Below, piece by piece: positions 28,589 through 38,163 of a DNA stretch of 64,000 bases (positions within the stretch are counted from its first letter, which is position 1; each line of letters opens with the position of its first letter). This DNA is from an uncultured Prochlorococcus sp. Lineage in GTDB: Bacteria > Cyanobacteriota > Cyanobacteriia > PCC-6307 > Cyanobiaceae. The DNA lies in the NCBI GenBank assembly GCA_902634515.1, contig CACPKH010000004.1, forward strand, positions 1 through 64,000, written 5' to 3'. A program made the position numbers and the translations under genes. The notes under the pieces were generated by a model, which was not told the origin of the DNA, did not search any database, and worked only from the letters and a program-made list of their open reading frames with translations.

Positions 28589-31500
28589 TTGCTCACAATT
28601 TATCGTAGTAATAGAGCCGAATGGTTGGCGAAGGTTCTTTCAGAACAACTTCGAATATGCCCGCCAAAACTTTTTGAGAATGTCGACATTATTGTTAATT
28701 CATGGCCAATAAGCCGTTGGCTAGGGGAGGAAATTGCAAATGTAAATGGAATAAATGCTCTCGTTAAATTTCCATTTCCTGGTGCATATCTGAGGAAAAT
28801 TACGCAAATATTTCTCGAATTAGATATTACTTCAAACGACCCTTGGAGAAGCAATGAATTGACATGGCACATCATTGAGCTTATGCCAGAACTATTAAAA
28901 GAGAAAGAAGCTAATTCCTTAAAAGAATGGTTAAGAGTTCAAAACTCATTTCATAATGAACTTGATACCAACAAATGGCAACTCGCAAAATCAATTGCTA
29001 ATACACTTGATGAATATGATTTATATAGACCTCAGCTAATTTATCAATGGTGGGTGAGCGCAGGTAAAAAGAAACGGTTTGAAAAAGAAAATGTTCAGGA
29101 ACAAATCATATGGCAACCTAAATTGCTACAGTTATTAAGAAATAAAATAAATTATCAACCCTTTAGTCTACAAGTTAGAGATGTAGTTAAAAAGCTAAAG
29201 AATGGGGACATTCCTAAAAACAGATTGCCATCACAAATAAATATTTTTGGTATAAACAGCCTTGCACCAATCCAAGTCGAATTACTACAATCCCTTTCTT
29301 GTGCTATTGAAATAAACATCTTTCTTCTAACTCCATGTAAAGACCTTTGGCAAAGACACGCACAAAAAAGAATAGAGATCAATAGCAATTTCCTTAACAG
29401 TAAAGAAGAGAATTCGATGTATAAATCCTCTAGACTAGAAACAATTCTTGGACGTACTGGATCAGACTTTGAACAATTACTTGAAGGGAGCGGAGAATAT
29501 CAATTAGGGAAATCATCAGAAGAAGATTTATTTGCTATGCCAGCTAAAATTGCAAAAAACAATTTCGTCAAACCTACTCTGTTAGAACAATTGCAAGAAA
29601 GATTAGTTCATGATGAGAACCAAAACAAATTTACCAAAGTATTTTCAGATAATTCATTGACCTTTATTGAATGTCCAGGTCAAAAAAGAGAATTAGAAAT
29701 AATAAGAGATCAAATAATTCAGTGGATGGCAAAAGACGTATCACTACAGCCCAGAGATATACTAATCATGACACCTCAGATTGAGAGTTTTGCTCCATTA
29801 GTCCCTTCAATATTTAACTATCAAATAGGATCCAATATAAAGCTTCCATGGAAAATAACAGATAGAACTCAACAGGAAAAATCAGGCCTGATAAAATGGC
29901 TTATAGAGCTTATGAATATTGCGAATACACAGTTAACATCTCGGAACCTTGATCTCCTTATATCAAGGACATTGATTCAAAAGCAATATAAGCTAACTAC
30001 AGATGATATTGATAAAATTACAAATTGCCTACAAGAGACAGGCTTCCGAAGAGGTGTAGGGAGCTCCATCCTTAGTCAAGGCGAAGAGCATAGCCTTCGA
30101 TGGTGTTTAGAAAGATGGTTATTAGGTATATCAATTCCTACTGAACCTGGGATTGCTCCTGGTGGGATAGCTCCCTTTACAGCTGGAATAACGTTTAATG
30201 AGTTGACGAAATGGTGGGTATTACTATCACGTATCGCAAATAATTTAAATGAGCTTAGCTATTCACGTTTATGTACAGAGTGGGTACAAACATTGAAAGA
30301 AATTGTCAGATCTCATTTCTCTATTGAGTATGATTTGTCATGGGAGTATAAACAACTTGTATCAGCTCTAGATGAATGGGAACAATTAGCTGGAAATTGT
30401 ATCCTTAAGATAGAGCCTGGTGTTGTAAGTGAGATACTTGAAAATTTTCTCACAAAAGAGAGTGGGCGTTTTGGGCATCGTAGTGGAAATATCACGATTA
30501 GTGCTTTAGAGCCAATGAGAGCAATCCCCCATAAAGCAATTATTCTAATGGGACTTGATGGAGCAATTTTTCCAAGAAAGCAAAAAAGGACTGGATTTAA
30601 TCTTTTAAACAATAGTTATCTTTTAGGAGATCCAAATACCAGTAATAGAGATCGGTATGTACTTTTGGAAGCTTTGATGTCAGCGCGAAAATATTTGCTA
30701 ATCACATGGAATAGTAAGAATAGCAAGACTGGTGAGAGATTAGAGCCATCAGCCCCTATTCAACAATGGCTTGAATATTTAGAAAATGAATTAGAAGATA
30801 ATGATATGCAAGGAACTTTACGAGCAGCACCATGTAGCCCATTAAATGAGAAGAATTTCATTGAGGACGACTACAACTCAGCGTTAAGTTGCAATAAAAG
30901 AGATTTAAAGGCAAGTCTATCAATTAGAAACGAAGCAAAAACAAAATTCACTGGACTAGCATTCCCTTTAAAATGGAGTAATACATTTCATACAAAAGAT
31001 CAACATATATCCCATGAACAATTAAAAGATTGGTTGGTTGCACCTCAAATATTTTGGTTAGAGAGCAAACAACTTTCCTCTAAAGAGTGGTTTCGGCAAA
31101 TTTATGATATTGAATCACTGAAATTAAATGAACTTAAAAGATATCAACTTTTAGCTGAGAAATTTGAAGAAAAAAAAGGTCTTCTTCTAAAGAAGAATAA
31201 TGAAATTAAAGATTTAGGAAAAATCAATTGGAAAGAAGAATATCTTGGGCAAGGCATATTTCCTCCTCAATCAGCAGGAGTCTTAGAAGTAGAAATCTTA
31301 AAGAATAGATGGGAAAGTCTTTCAAAGCTAATATCCGACCTAGGTCCTATTCATAAAGAACTACTTTATGTAGACAATGAAATCAGGGATATATATATTA
31401 CAAAGGAATATGCCTTAGTAATAGACGTTGCTAAATCAAAATCTTCTAGCATTATGCGGGCATGGCTAAGTCACCTTCAACTTTGTGCCTTCCACGAAGC

Positions 31501-31903
31501 ACCAAAAGAAACAGTTCTGATTTCTAGAAACGATTCAAGTCTTAAAACAAATAATTATCACATAGCCTATACATGGAATAAAATTACTAGGAATGATTCA
31601 AAAGAGATTATTAGTGATATAAAGAAACTTGTTCAAAAAGGCTTAGAAGAGTGTTGGCCTGTTCCTCCTAAAAGTGGCTGGTTATTTGCAAAGGCATCAA
31701 TAATGAATCAATCAAATGCAAAAGAAGTTTTTAAGCAATCATGGGAAGGTCTATATCAAAGAGAAGGCGAGCGTAAAGAAGATGGGATGAGAATATGTTT
31801 TGGGGAAAGTTGCGACTCTGACTTATTTCTAGAGAATGAGGCCTTTAATGAATGTATTAACACTCTCTATCATCCATTATTAAAGTGTCTTAAAACAAGA
31901 TAA
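28589..31903 (+). CDS. recC: RecBCD exonuclease V, gamma subunit
   Basis: The Chi-recognition and scaffold subunit of RecBCD, which processes double-strand DNA ends for recombination. The 1104 residues begin with LTIYRSNRAEWLA, typical of RecC, followed by INSWPISRWLGEEIA-like and FNYQIGSNIKLPWKITDR segments, and a central GNITISALEPMRAIPHKAIILMGLDGAIFPR block that matches the inactive helicase part of the family. Translation starts from TTG 28589. It is the first of a recC-methyltransferase-recB-recD run. The Chi sequence used by this organism cannot be read from the protein. Confidence 0.93.
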   Translation: MLTIYRSNRAEWLAKVLSEQLRICPPKLFENVDIIVNSWPISRWLGEEIANVNGINALVKFPFPGAYLRKITQIFLELDITSNDPWRSNELTWHIIELMPELLKEKEANSLKEWLRVQNSFHNELDTNKWQLAKSIANTLDEYDLYRPQLIYQWWVSAGKKKRFEKENVQEQIIWQPKLLQLLRNKINYQPFSLQVRDVVKKLKNGDIPKNRLPSQINIFGINSLAPIQVELLQSLSCAIEINIFLLTPCKDLWQRHAQKRIEINSNFLNSKEENSMYKSSRLETILGRTGSDFEQLLEGSGEYQLGKSSEEDLFAMPAKIAKNNFVKPTLLEQLQERLVHDENQNKFTKVFSDNSLTFIECPGQKRELEIIRDQIIQWMAKDVSLQPRDILIMTPQIESFAPLVPSIFNYQIGSNIKLPWKITDRTQQEKSGLIKWLIELMNIANTQLTSRNLDLLISRTLIQKQYKLTTDDIDKITNCLQETGFRRGVGSSILSQGEEHSLRWCLERWLLGISIPTEPGIAPGGIAPFTAGITFNELTKWWVLLSRIANNLNELSYSRLCTEWVQTLKEIVRSHFSIEYDLSWEYKQLVSALDEWEQLAGNCILKIEPGVVSEILENFLTKESGRFGHRSGNITISALEPMRAIPHKAIILMGLDGAIFPRKQKRTGFNLLNNSYLLGDPNTSNRDRYVLLEALMSARKYLLITWNSKNSKTGERLEPSAPIQQWLEYLENELEDNDMQGTLRAAPCSPLNEKNFIEDDYNSALSCNKRDLKASLSIRNEAKTKFTGLAFPLKWSNTFHTKDQHISHEQLKDWLVAPQIFWLESKQLSSKEWFRQIYDIESLKLNELKRYQLLAEKFEEKKGLLLKKNNEIKDLGKINWKEEYLGQGIFPPQSAGVLEVEILKNRWESLSKLISDLGPIHKELLYVDNEIRDIYITKEYALVIDVAKSKSSSIMRAWLSHLQLCAFHEAPKETVLISRNDSSLKTNNYHIAYTWNKITRNDSKEIISDIKKLVQKGLEECWPVPPKSGWLFAKASIMNQSNAKEVFKQSWEGLYQREGERKEDGMRICFGESCDSDLFLENEAFNECINTLYHPLLKCLKTR

Positions 31904-31916
31904 TCACATCTACACT

Positions 31917-32486
31917 ATGAAAATGAAATCAAACAAAATCGTTCATACAATAAGCAAATTAAAATCTGTTTTCTCAGATTGGGGATTCTCATGGAAGGGT
32001 CTAAAAACAAACAAGAATGGTGAATGGTGGTTAACATCTCAATTATTACTATTATCGGGACATCTTTATCCTCCCATACCATACAATTTAGAATTAGGAT
32101 TATATCTTCAATTAACATTAAAAATATTAGCTTCCATTATAATAATTTCTGGGATATATATAAGTATAAACTCATTAATTGCATTAGGAAATAATCTTTC
32201 TCCTCTACCAGAACCTAAGCAGAACGCATCCCTAGTGAAAAACAAGATTTATAAACGCCTAAGACACCCTCTATACTTTTCATTAATAATGATTTCTATA
32301 GGTATAAATTTATATCTATTTAGTATACTTCATCTTATATTATTAATCCTTTTATCTCTAATATTAATAGGAAAAGCTCACTCAGAGGAGAGAAGACTAA
32401 AGCTCATATACGTTGATTACAAAGTCTATATGCAAAACACTCCAGCAATTGTAAAAGGTATTCCCTTTTTTGATTGGAGAGAATAG
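31917..32486 (+). CDS. Isoprenylcysteine/phospholipid methyltransferase-like membrane protein
   Basis: A 189-residue membrane protein with about four hydrophobic segments. The C-terminal half carries the ICMT/PEMT-like pattern: RLRHPLYFSLIM, a long hydrophobic hairpin, then KAHSEERRLKLIYVDYKVYMQNT, in which the Arg-His-Pro and Glu-Glu-Arg elements bind S-adenosylmethionine in relatives. The substrate could be a lipid, quinone or small molecule; no farnesylated protein is expected in bacteria. It is inserted between recC (13-base gap) and recB (38-base gap) with no evident functional link to DNA repair. Confidence 0.75.
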   Translation: MKMKSNKIVHTISKLKSVFSDWGFSWKGLKTNKNGEWWLTSQLLLLSGHLYPPIPYNLELGLYLQLTLKILASIIIISGIYISINSLIALGNNLSPLPEPKQNASLVKNKIYKRLRHPLYFSLIMISIGINLYLFSILHLILLILLSLILIGKAHSEERRLKLIYVDYKVYMQNTPAIVKGIPFFDWRE

Positions 32487-32524
32487 ATGTGTCAGGTATT
32501 ACAATCAAAACTGTTAATTAATAA

Positions 32525-35500
32525 GTGAAGAAAACAATTATTGAATTTGCTCCTAACAATTATCCCTTAGAGCCAGGTGTACGTTTAATCGAAGCCAGTG
32601 CAGGGACCGGAAAAACATTTACATTGGCCCATTTAGTATTAAGGCTCTTAACAGAAAAAGAATATCCTATCGATCAGATACTTGTTGTAAGTTTCACTAA
32701 GGCTACTTCCTCAGAAATCAAGTCAAGAATTAGCGAAAGAATAACTCAAGCATTAAATGGGATTGAAAGAGCGACGACTAATTATGAAGAGATGGGAATA
32801 GATAATGTTTTAATAGAATGGCTACATAAAATTAGTGATAATAAATTAAAACAAGAACGATGGGCTAATCTTCTTCTGAAGGCATTATCATCTATTGACA
32901 ATGCTGATATAACAACTATACACGGTTTCTGCAATCGAATATTAACTAGAGAAGCTCTGGACATAGGGAGTCCCTTAGACATTCAAGCGACAACAGACGA
33001 CGAGAATTTTGAAATAGTAAAGTCTATAGTCCATGATTACTGGAAAAGTCAAATATTAAGCTTACATCCTTCTGACTTAAAAGGTATCTACCTCGCAGGC
33101 ATTACCTTAGACAAATTAGTCAATTACCTTGTAGAAATAGATAATGATCCAAGCCTTAATTTTATAATAGATCAAGCTAATTTCGATATTTCTAAGTCTC
33201 TATCTTCCCAATTCAATAATTGCAAGAAAAGATGTTGGGAAGATTTTACTGACCTTTGGAAGAAAGGTGGAATAAATTTAAATAAGGACTTAAAAGGTCT
33301 AGCACTATCTCTAAGAGAGCTAGGCAAAAATGATACCAAACCATTTAGTCCTAAACCTAGAAGAGACAGATACCTGGAGCTAAATGAATGGGTCAATGAT
33401 TTAAATGTAAATTATAAAACGACTCAAAGTTGTGGTCCATTCTATGAAGAGATTAGAGCTCAAAGTCTCATCAAAGAATATTTCCATCCTCAGAAGATGT
33501 CGGAGGTTCTTAGACGTAATAACATGGATGAATATAAATCTATCGACTCAGAACTTCAACAAGCCATAGCTGATTTATGGGATAAGCCTTCAGAGTTTGT
33601 ATTAGAATATTCATTATGTTGGACGCTAAAAGCTCTAAGAGAGAGAAGAAAGCAAAGCGGATTGATTAGTTATAGCGAACAACTAAAAGTATTAGACCCT
33701 AAGCACAATGAAGTGACATCGTCTAAGTCATTACTACAAAAAGTCAGCCTAGATTATCGTGTTGCATTAATAGATGAATTCCAAGACACTGATCCTGTGC
33801 AGTGGAGAATCTTTAAAGAAGCTTTTGCTAAGCACCCAAGGAATCTATTGATAATCGTTGGTGATCCAAAACAAGCTATCTACAAATTTAGAGGAGGAGA
33901 CTTAAATACTTATCTACAAGCTAAAGCCGAAGCTGAAAGGTGCGACTCATTATTGACAAATTACAGGACAACAATTCCTTTAATCAATACCTTAAATAAA
34001 CTGATGAAGCCAGGTCTAATAAATTCTAATTTAAAGATTCCTAATTTATTTCCCGGTTCTAATCTTCAACCATTAAGTCATCAAGATCCTCCTCTTGAAG
34101 TCTTAACCTTACAAAATGAACATAGAAATTCAAATGAGAGTAGAAGTTATTCAAAAAGTTATTTTGAAAGAAAGATACCTAAAGCTGTAGCCAACTCCAT
34201 TCTTGAATTACTTTCAATTCATAAAAAAGGATTAGAGCTAGAAGATATATGCATTATTGTTAGAAGTCATAATCAAGTAGAAAAGATAAGGAAAACGCTT
34301 TCAGAAGCAGGCCTAGCAACACGTCTAATTAATAAAGGAGATGTTTTCAATACCGAAGGTGCCTATCTTTTACAAAAGCTATTAATTTGTCTCTCCAATC
34401 CAACGTCAATATACAATATTAAGGCATTATCATGTTCAGCTCTCTTAAATTGGGAAATAGAAAAGCTAAGTAAAAATGAACAAAATGACTCAATTGACCT
34501 TTTAATCCAAAAGTTCAGGAACTGGTCTAAAAATCTAAAACAGACAGGCTTGATTGGTTGTTTATCTGAATTATTAGATAGTAAATCCTTTGCAAAGCTG
34601 GCAAACCAACCCAGAGTTCTTAATGACCTTTTGCAATGTGCTCAACTTGTTGAAGAAGTTATTCATATTAATGACTTAGATGCGAAAGGGGCTTCTAGAT
34701 GGTTTCAGCAGGAACGTCAACTGCCTAGAGAGAATATTCCTGATGAGAGACATCCAAATAGCGATATGGCAGAAAAAGCTATAAACATCATAACGGTTCA
34801 CCGTAGTAAGGGGTTACAATTTAAAGTTGTCATTTGTCCCTACCTATGGCAAGCACCTCCATTGCCAAAAGGACCATTATGGAGGTTAGAAAGTGATCAA
34901 AGATGGTTGCTATCACAAAATGTAAATTGGGGCCCAGGTGTAAAGGTCATAAGAAATGCGATAAATGAATCAATACAAGAAGCCGAAAGATTAGCTTATG
35001 TGGCTATAACCCGTGCCCAAAAACATTTAATAATTTTCTGGTGTAATGCAACACATCAAGAAAGCAATCCTCTTAGGACTTTTCTTTTCGGCCCACATTG
35101 TGAAACCGTTAAAAACAATGACCTGTCGATTGAAAAGATTCAAGAGTGGTTTGATAGGAACAATATCAATGCAAGTTTACGTTCTATCGATGCTAATAAA
35201 TTAAATGGCTATTTCATCAACAGACAGCAAACTAAAAATTTAACTATAGGTCCTATACTAAAAAGGAGTTTAGATATTTATTGGGGTAGGTTTAGTTATT
35301 CATCTTGGACATCTAATATAGTTGATAAAAATAATATGTTTGTAAATCCTGAGTCAATCGAAGAAGGTAGAGATATAGATCAGAAGGAAAGTTATATTAC
35401 CAAAACTAATACAAATGAAACATCAGAGATTCTCCTGGACAGCTCTCAATCAAATAACTGGTCTAAATCAAACCCTCTTGAAAGATTTCCAAAAGGTCCT

Positions 35501-36301
35501 CTCGCTGGAGACTGCCTTCACAGAATACTAGAAAGAATAGATTTCTCACTTCCTATTCATGATAAAAATACTACTCTAATAATATCTGAGGAATTGCGAA
35601 AGAATGATATTGATCAAAGTCTTTTGGATAATGTAAAGGATGGTCTAAATAGAGTATTTACTATGCCACTGGGGCAGAATTTTAAATACAAAAAATTAAG
35701 TGAAGTCAAATTTCACAATAGAATTAGTGAACTACATTTTGATCTCTCTTTATCTAATGCAGAAAATAAAGTTAGAGCAGTAGATATATCGAGAATACTT
35801 CAACGTATTCCAAAAGAGCATTACTTAAACAACTACTATAAAAAGATAGCTAATCTGAATATATGTAGCCATGGGTTTCTTACTGGGTCCATTGATTTAG
35901 TCTTGCCAAATCAAGATGATATTAAAAAAGCAAGTTGGTGGGTAGTTGATTGGAAAAGTAATTGGCTAGGGGAGCCGGCTGAAGAAGGTTCAGTACCTTC
36001 TTGCGGACCGTTTAATTATAATCAAAGCAAAATGCAATCAGAAATGATCCATCACCACTATCCTTTACAAGCTTATTTATATTTAGTTGCACTTCATAGA
36101 TTCCTACGCTGGAGGTTGCCTGGCTATTCTCCCAAAGTACATTTAGGAGGTTACAAATATCTCTTTTTGCGAGGAATGCCCACTGAAAAAGAAATTATAA
36201 GCAACTCTCACGAGAAAAATTTACCTGGTTCAATAACAGAAAAAGCGCCTATAGATATCGTACTCAAATTAGATCAACTTATTAGTAGTGGATCTGTATG
36301 A
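32525..36301 (+). CDS. recB: RecBCD exonuclease V, beta subunit (helicase and nuclease)
   Basis: The 3'-5' helicase and only nuclease of RecBCD. The 1258-residue UvrD-family protein has Walker A ASAGTGKT at residues 24-31, VVSFTKAT (motif Ia), LIDEFQDTDPVQW (motif II), GDPKQAIYKFRGGD (motif III), ITVHRSKGLQFKVVI (motif V) and YVAITRAQKHL (motif VI). The C-terminal nuclease domain is recognisable from GSIDLVL and VVDWKSNWL near residue 1139, the Asp-x-Lys active site. Translation starts from GTG 32525. Its last codons overlap recD by 4 bases, which supports coupled synthesis. Confidence 0.96.
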   Translation: MKKTIIEFAPNNYPLEPGVRLIEASAGTGKTFTLAHLVLRLLTEKEYPIDQILVVSFTKATSSEIKSRISERITQALNGIERATTNYEEMGIDNVLIEWLHKISDNKLKQERWANLLLKALSSIDNADITTIHGFCNRILTREALDIGSPLDIQATTDDENFEIVKSIVHDYWKSQILSLHPSDLKGIYLAGITLDKLVNYLVEIDNDPSLNFIIDQANFDISKSLSSQFNNCKKRCWEDFTDLWKKGGINLNKDLKGLALSLRELGKNDTKPFSPKPRRDRYLELNEWVNDLNVNYKTTQSCGPFYEEIRAQSLIKEYFHPQKMSEVLRRNNMDEYKSIDSELQQAIADLWDKPSEFVLEYSLCWTLKALRERRKQSGLISYSEQLKVLDPKHNEVTSSKSLLQKVSLDYRVALIDEFQDTDPVQWRIFKEAFAKHPRNLLIIVGDPKQAIYKFRGGDLNTYLQAKAEAERCDSLLTNYRTTIPLINTLNKLMKPGLINSNLKIPNLFPGSNLQPLSHQDPPLEVLTLQNEHRNSNESRSYSKSYFERKIPKAVANSILELLSIHKKGLELEDICIIVRSHNQVEKIRKTLSEAGLATRLINKGDVFNTEGAYLLQKLLICLSNPTSIYNIKALSCSALLNWEIEKLSKNEQNDSIDLLIQKFRNWSKNLKQTGLIGCLSELLDSKSFAKLANQPRVLNDLLQCAQLVEEVIHINDLDAKGASRWFQQERQLPRENIPDERHPNSDMAEKAINIITVHRSKGLQFKVVICPYLWQAPPLPKGPLWRLESDQRWLLSQNVNWGPGVKVIRNAINESIQEAERLAYVAITRAQKHLIIFWCNATHQESNPLRTFLFGPHCETVKNNDLSIEKIQEWFDRNNINASLRSIDANKLNGYFINRQQTKNLTIGPILKRSLDIYWGRFSYSSWTSNIVDKNNMFVNPESIEEGRDIDQKESYITKTNTNETSEILLDSSQSNNWSKSNPLERFPKGPLAGDCLHRILERIDFSLPIHDKNTTLIISEELRKNDIDQSLLDNVKDGLNRVFTMPLGQNFKYKKLSEVKFHNRISELHFDLSLSNAENKVRAVDISRILQRIPKEHYLNNYYKKIANLNICSHGFLTGSIDLVLPNQDDIKKASWWVVDWKSNWLGEPAEEGSVPSCGPFNYNQSKMQSEMIHHHYPLQAYLYLVALHRFLRWRLPGYSPKVHLGGYKYLFLRGMPTEKEIISNSHEKNLPGSITEKAPIDIVLKLDQLISSGSV

Positions 36302-38019
36302 AAAAATCAAATAAAAATCGAATACATACAACATTAGGGGAAGCTCTAACTGAGACTTTAATCAGAAGTTTCCCAACCAATGCTTCATATGAATACATTG
36401 AAGATATTGTTAATGCACTTATTGGCTGTCTTTCTAGAGGTGAAATATATTTAAATTTTAACAATGATTCGAATGCTCCTAGTGAAATAAAACAGCAAGG
36501 TTGGCCTATGGCTCATCACAAAGCATTATTAGAAAGTGGGTGGTTAAACAAAAAGAATGCTCCAATCGTTTTAGAGAACAATCTTCTGAGTTGGAGACGC
36601 TGGCATCTTCAAATGAAAGAAGTTCTAGACGTGTTAATAAAAAAAACATATCAAAAGCCTAATACTTCAATTAAAAATATTCAAAGCAACGAAAAAATCA
36701 AAGATTCTATATCCTCAAGATTAAACAAAGAGCAACTGTTGGCTGTTGAAAAGGTTTCTAATCAGAGCTTAATTCTATTGTCAGGTGGACCTGGAACTGG
36801 AAAAACTAGTACTGTTGCTCAAATGCTGGTTAAAGCGCTCTCCTCAAGACCATCCTTGAAGATTGGACTCGGTGCACCTACAGGTAAAGCGACAAGAAGA
36901 CTGCAGGACTCATTGCAACAAGCCGTAAAAGATCTCTGTGACAAAGATAGGGATAAACTCTCAAAAGTAACTTGTTTAACTCTGCATAAATGGTTGCAGG
37001 CTAAAGATAGCGGTTTCTTGAGAAACTCTTCAAATCCATTACAACTAGATCTTTTAGTTGTTGATGAGATGTCAATGGTTGATCTAACACTAATGGAAGG
37101 ATTAGTAGAAGCCTTACCTCATGATAGCCAACTGATTCTTGTAGGCGATTTCAATCAATTACCTCCCGTCGGTAGTGGTGCTATATGGCACTACCTAAAT
37201 CAAGAAAGTAATGTAAGTCAAGATTTTGCTAAATCAACAATAAATTTAACCAAAGTCTATCGAAACCGTGGGGATTTAGCACTCTTGGCAAAGCTATTAA
37301 ATACTAGAGGTATGGATTCATATTGGGAAAAATTAAAAAGTTTCAAGACATCATCAAATGTCACTTTACAAATATCTAGCAAGGACCTAATGCCAAGTCG
37401 CATAACAAATAAAATTAATGAACATCATAAAAAAATAAGGGAAATTGCTAAAAGGATATCAATAAAAACATATTCCTTAATCAACAAAGAAGAAGAGTGC
37501 CAAATGGTTCATACATCTGAGGAGCTCTTTTCTTGTTTAGAAGAACTACTGGTTTTATGTCCAAGAAAATATGGTTATTGGAGTGTCGAACATGTTAATA
37601 AGACTATATTAGGTAGTTTATTATCAGAAGATGTTTCCCTTTGGCCAGAAGGTGTACCTGTCATATGTGGGTCAAATCAACCAGAACTTGGAATAGCAAA
37701 TGGAGATATTGGAGTAACAGTTGGTGAAGGCGAATATCGATATCTATTATTTAGAGTCATAGATGATAGTCACGCACAAGTTCCAAAGCTAATACATCCA
37801 GCAAGACTTAAGCTCTACGATGCAGCATTTGCCATGACGATTCATAAAGCCCAAGGGAGTGAATCCAAGCATGTCATTATGTTATGGCCAAACCAATTGG
37901 ATACTAAAGATATAAAAGAAAATACAAATAATGATTATGAGAAAAGACTGCTTTATACAGGTATAACAAGAGCAAAAGAAACTTTGGATGTATTGTTAGC
38001 TGAACATATTAAAGATTAA
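36298..38019 (+). CDS. recD: RecBCD exonuclease V, alpha subunit
   Basis: The fast 5'-3' helicase of RecBCD. The 573-residue SF1B protein has Walker A GGPGTGKTST near residues 163-172, the motif Ia-like GAPTGKATRRL, Walker B VVDEMSMVDL, motif III GDFNQLPPVGSGA, and the C-terminal AMTIHKAQGSE plus YTGITRAKETL. The order and length match RecD of the RecBCD complex rather than the longer RecD2. The start ATG overlaps the recB stop in an ATGA arrangement. Presence of all three subunits indicates a working complex. Confidence 0.95.
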   Translation: MKKSNKNRIHTTLGEALTETLIRSFPTNASYEYIEDIVNALIGCLSRGEIYLNFNNDSNAPSEIKQQGWPMAHHKALLESGWLNKKNAPIVLENNLLSWRRWHLQMKEVLDVLIKKTYQKPNTSIKNIQSNEKIKDSISSRLNKEQLLAVEKVSNQSLILLSGGPGTGKTSTVAQMLVKALSSRPSLKIGLGAPTGKATRRLQDSLQQAVKDLCDKDRDKLSKVTCLTLHKWLQAKDSGFLRNSSNPLQLDLLVVDEMSMVDLTLMEGLVEALPHDSQLILVGDFNQLPPVGSGAIWHYLNQESNVSQDFAKSTINLTKVYRNRGDLALLAKLLNTRGMDSYWEKLKSFKTSSNVTLQISSKDLMPSRITNKINEHHKKIREIAKRISIKTYSLINKEEECQMVHTSEELFSCLEELLVLCPRKYGYWSVEHVNKTILGSLLSEDVSLWPEGVPVICGSNQPELGIANGDIGVTVGEGEYRYLLFRVIDDSHAQVPKLIHPARLKLYDAAFAMTIHKAQGSESKHVIMLWPNQLDTKDIKENTNNDYEKRLLYTGITRAKETLDVLLAEHIKD

Positions 38020-38117
38020 AACAAAAAAGTTTTGTAAGTAGACTAATGAAATGGTAAATTAATCATATCCTTTAAAAAGGCCTGTCAACAAGGTACGGTC
38101 ATATACCGAATTGGAGG

Positions 38118-38154
38118 TTGTCTGCCTGAATTTTAGGAAATCTAAGGCAGACAA
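38118..38154 (+). promoter_or_regulatory. 5' leader hairpin before the DEAD-box helicase gene
   Basis: The arms TTGTCTGCCT (38118-38127) and AGGCAGACAA (38145-38154) pair perfectly over 10 bp around a 17-base loop. The right arm ends 9 bases before the ATG, exactly where a ribosome would bind, and a GGAGG at 38113-38117 abuts the left arm. There is no T-run, so it is not a typical terminator. A role in temperature-dependent or autogenous control of the RNA helicase is a reasonable inference, since bacterial cold-shock helicases are often regulated through leader structure. Confidence 0.65.
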
Positions 38155-38163
38155 TCTAATTAA

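Noticed and set aside
28589-38019. RecBCD region considered as a phage or defence island
   Set aside because: The three subunits are standard housekeeping forms, and base composition resembles the neighbours. No integrase, repeats or restriction genes are present.
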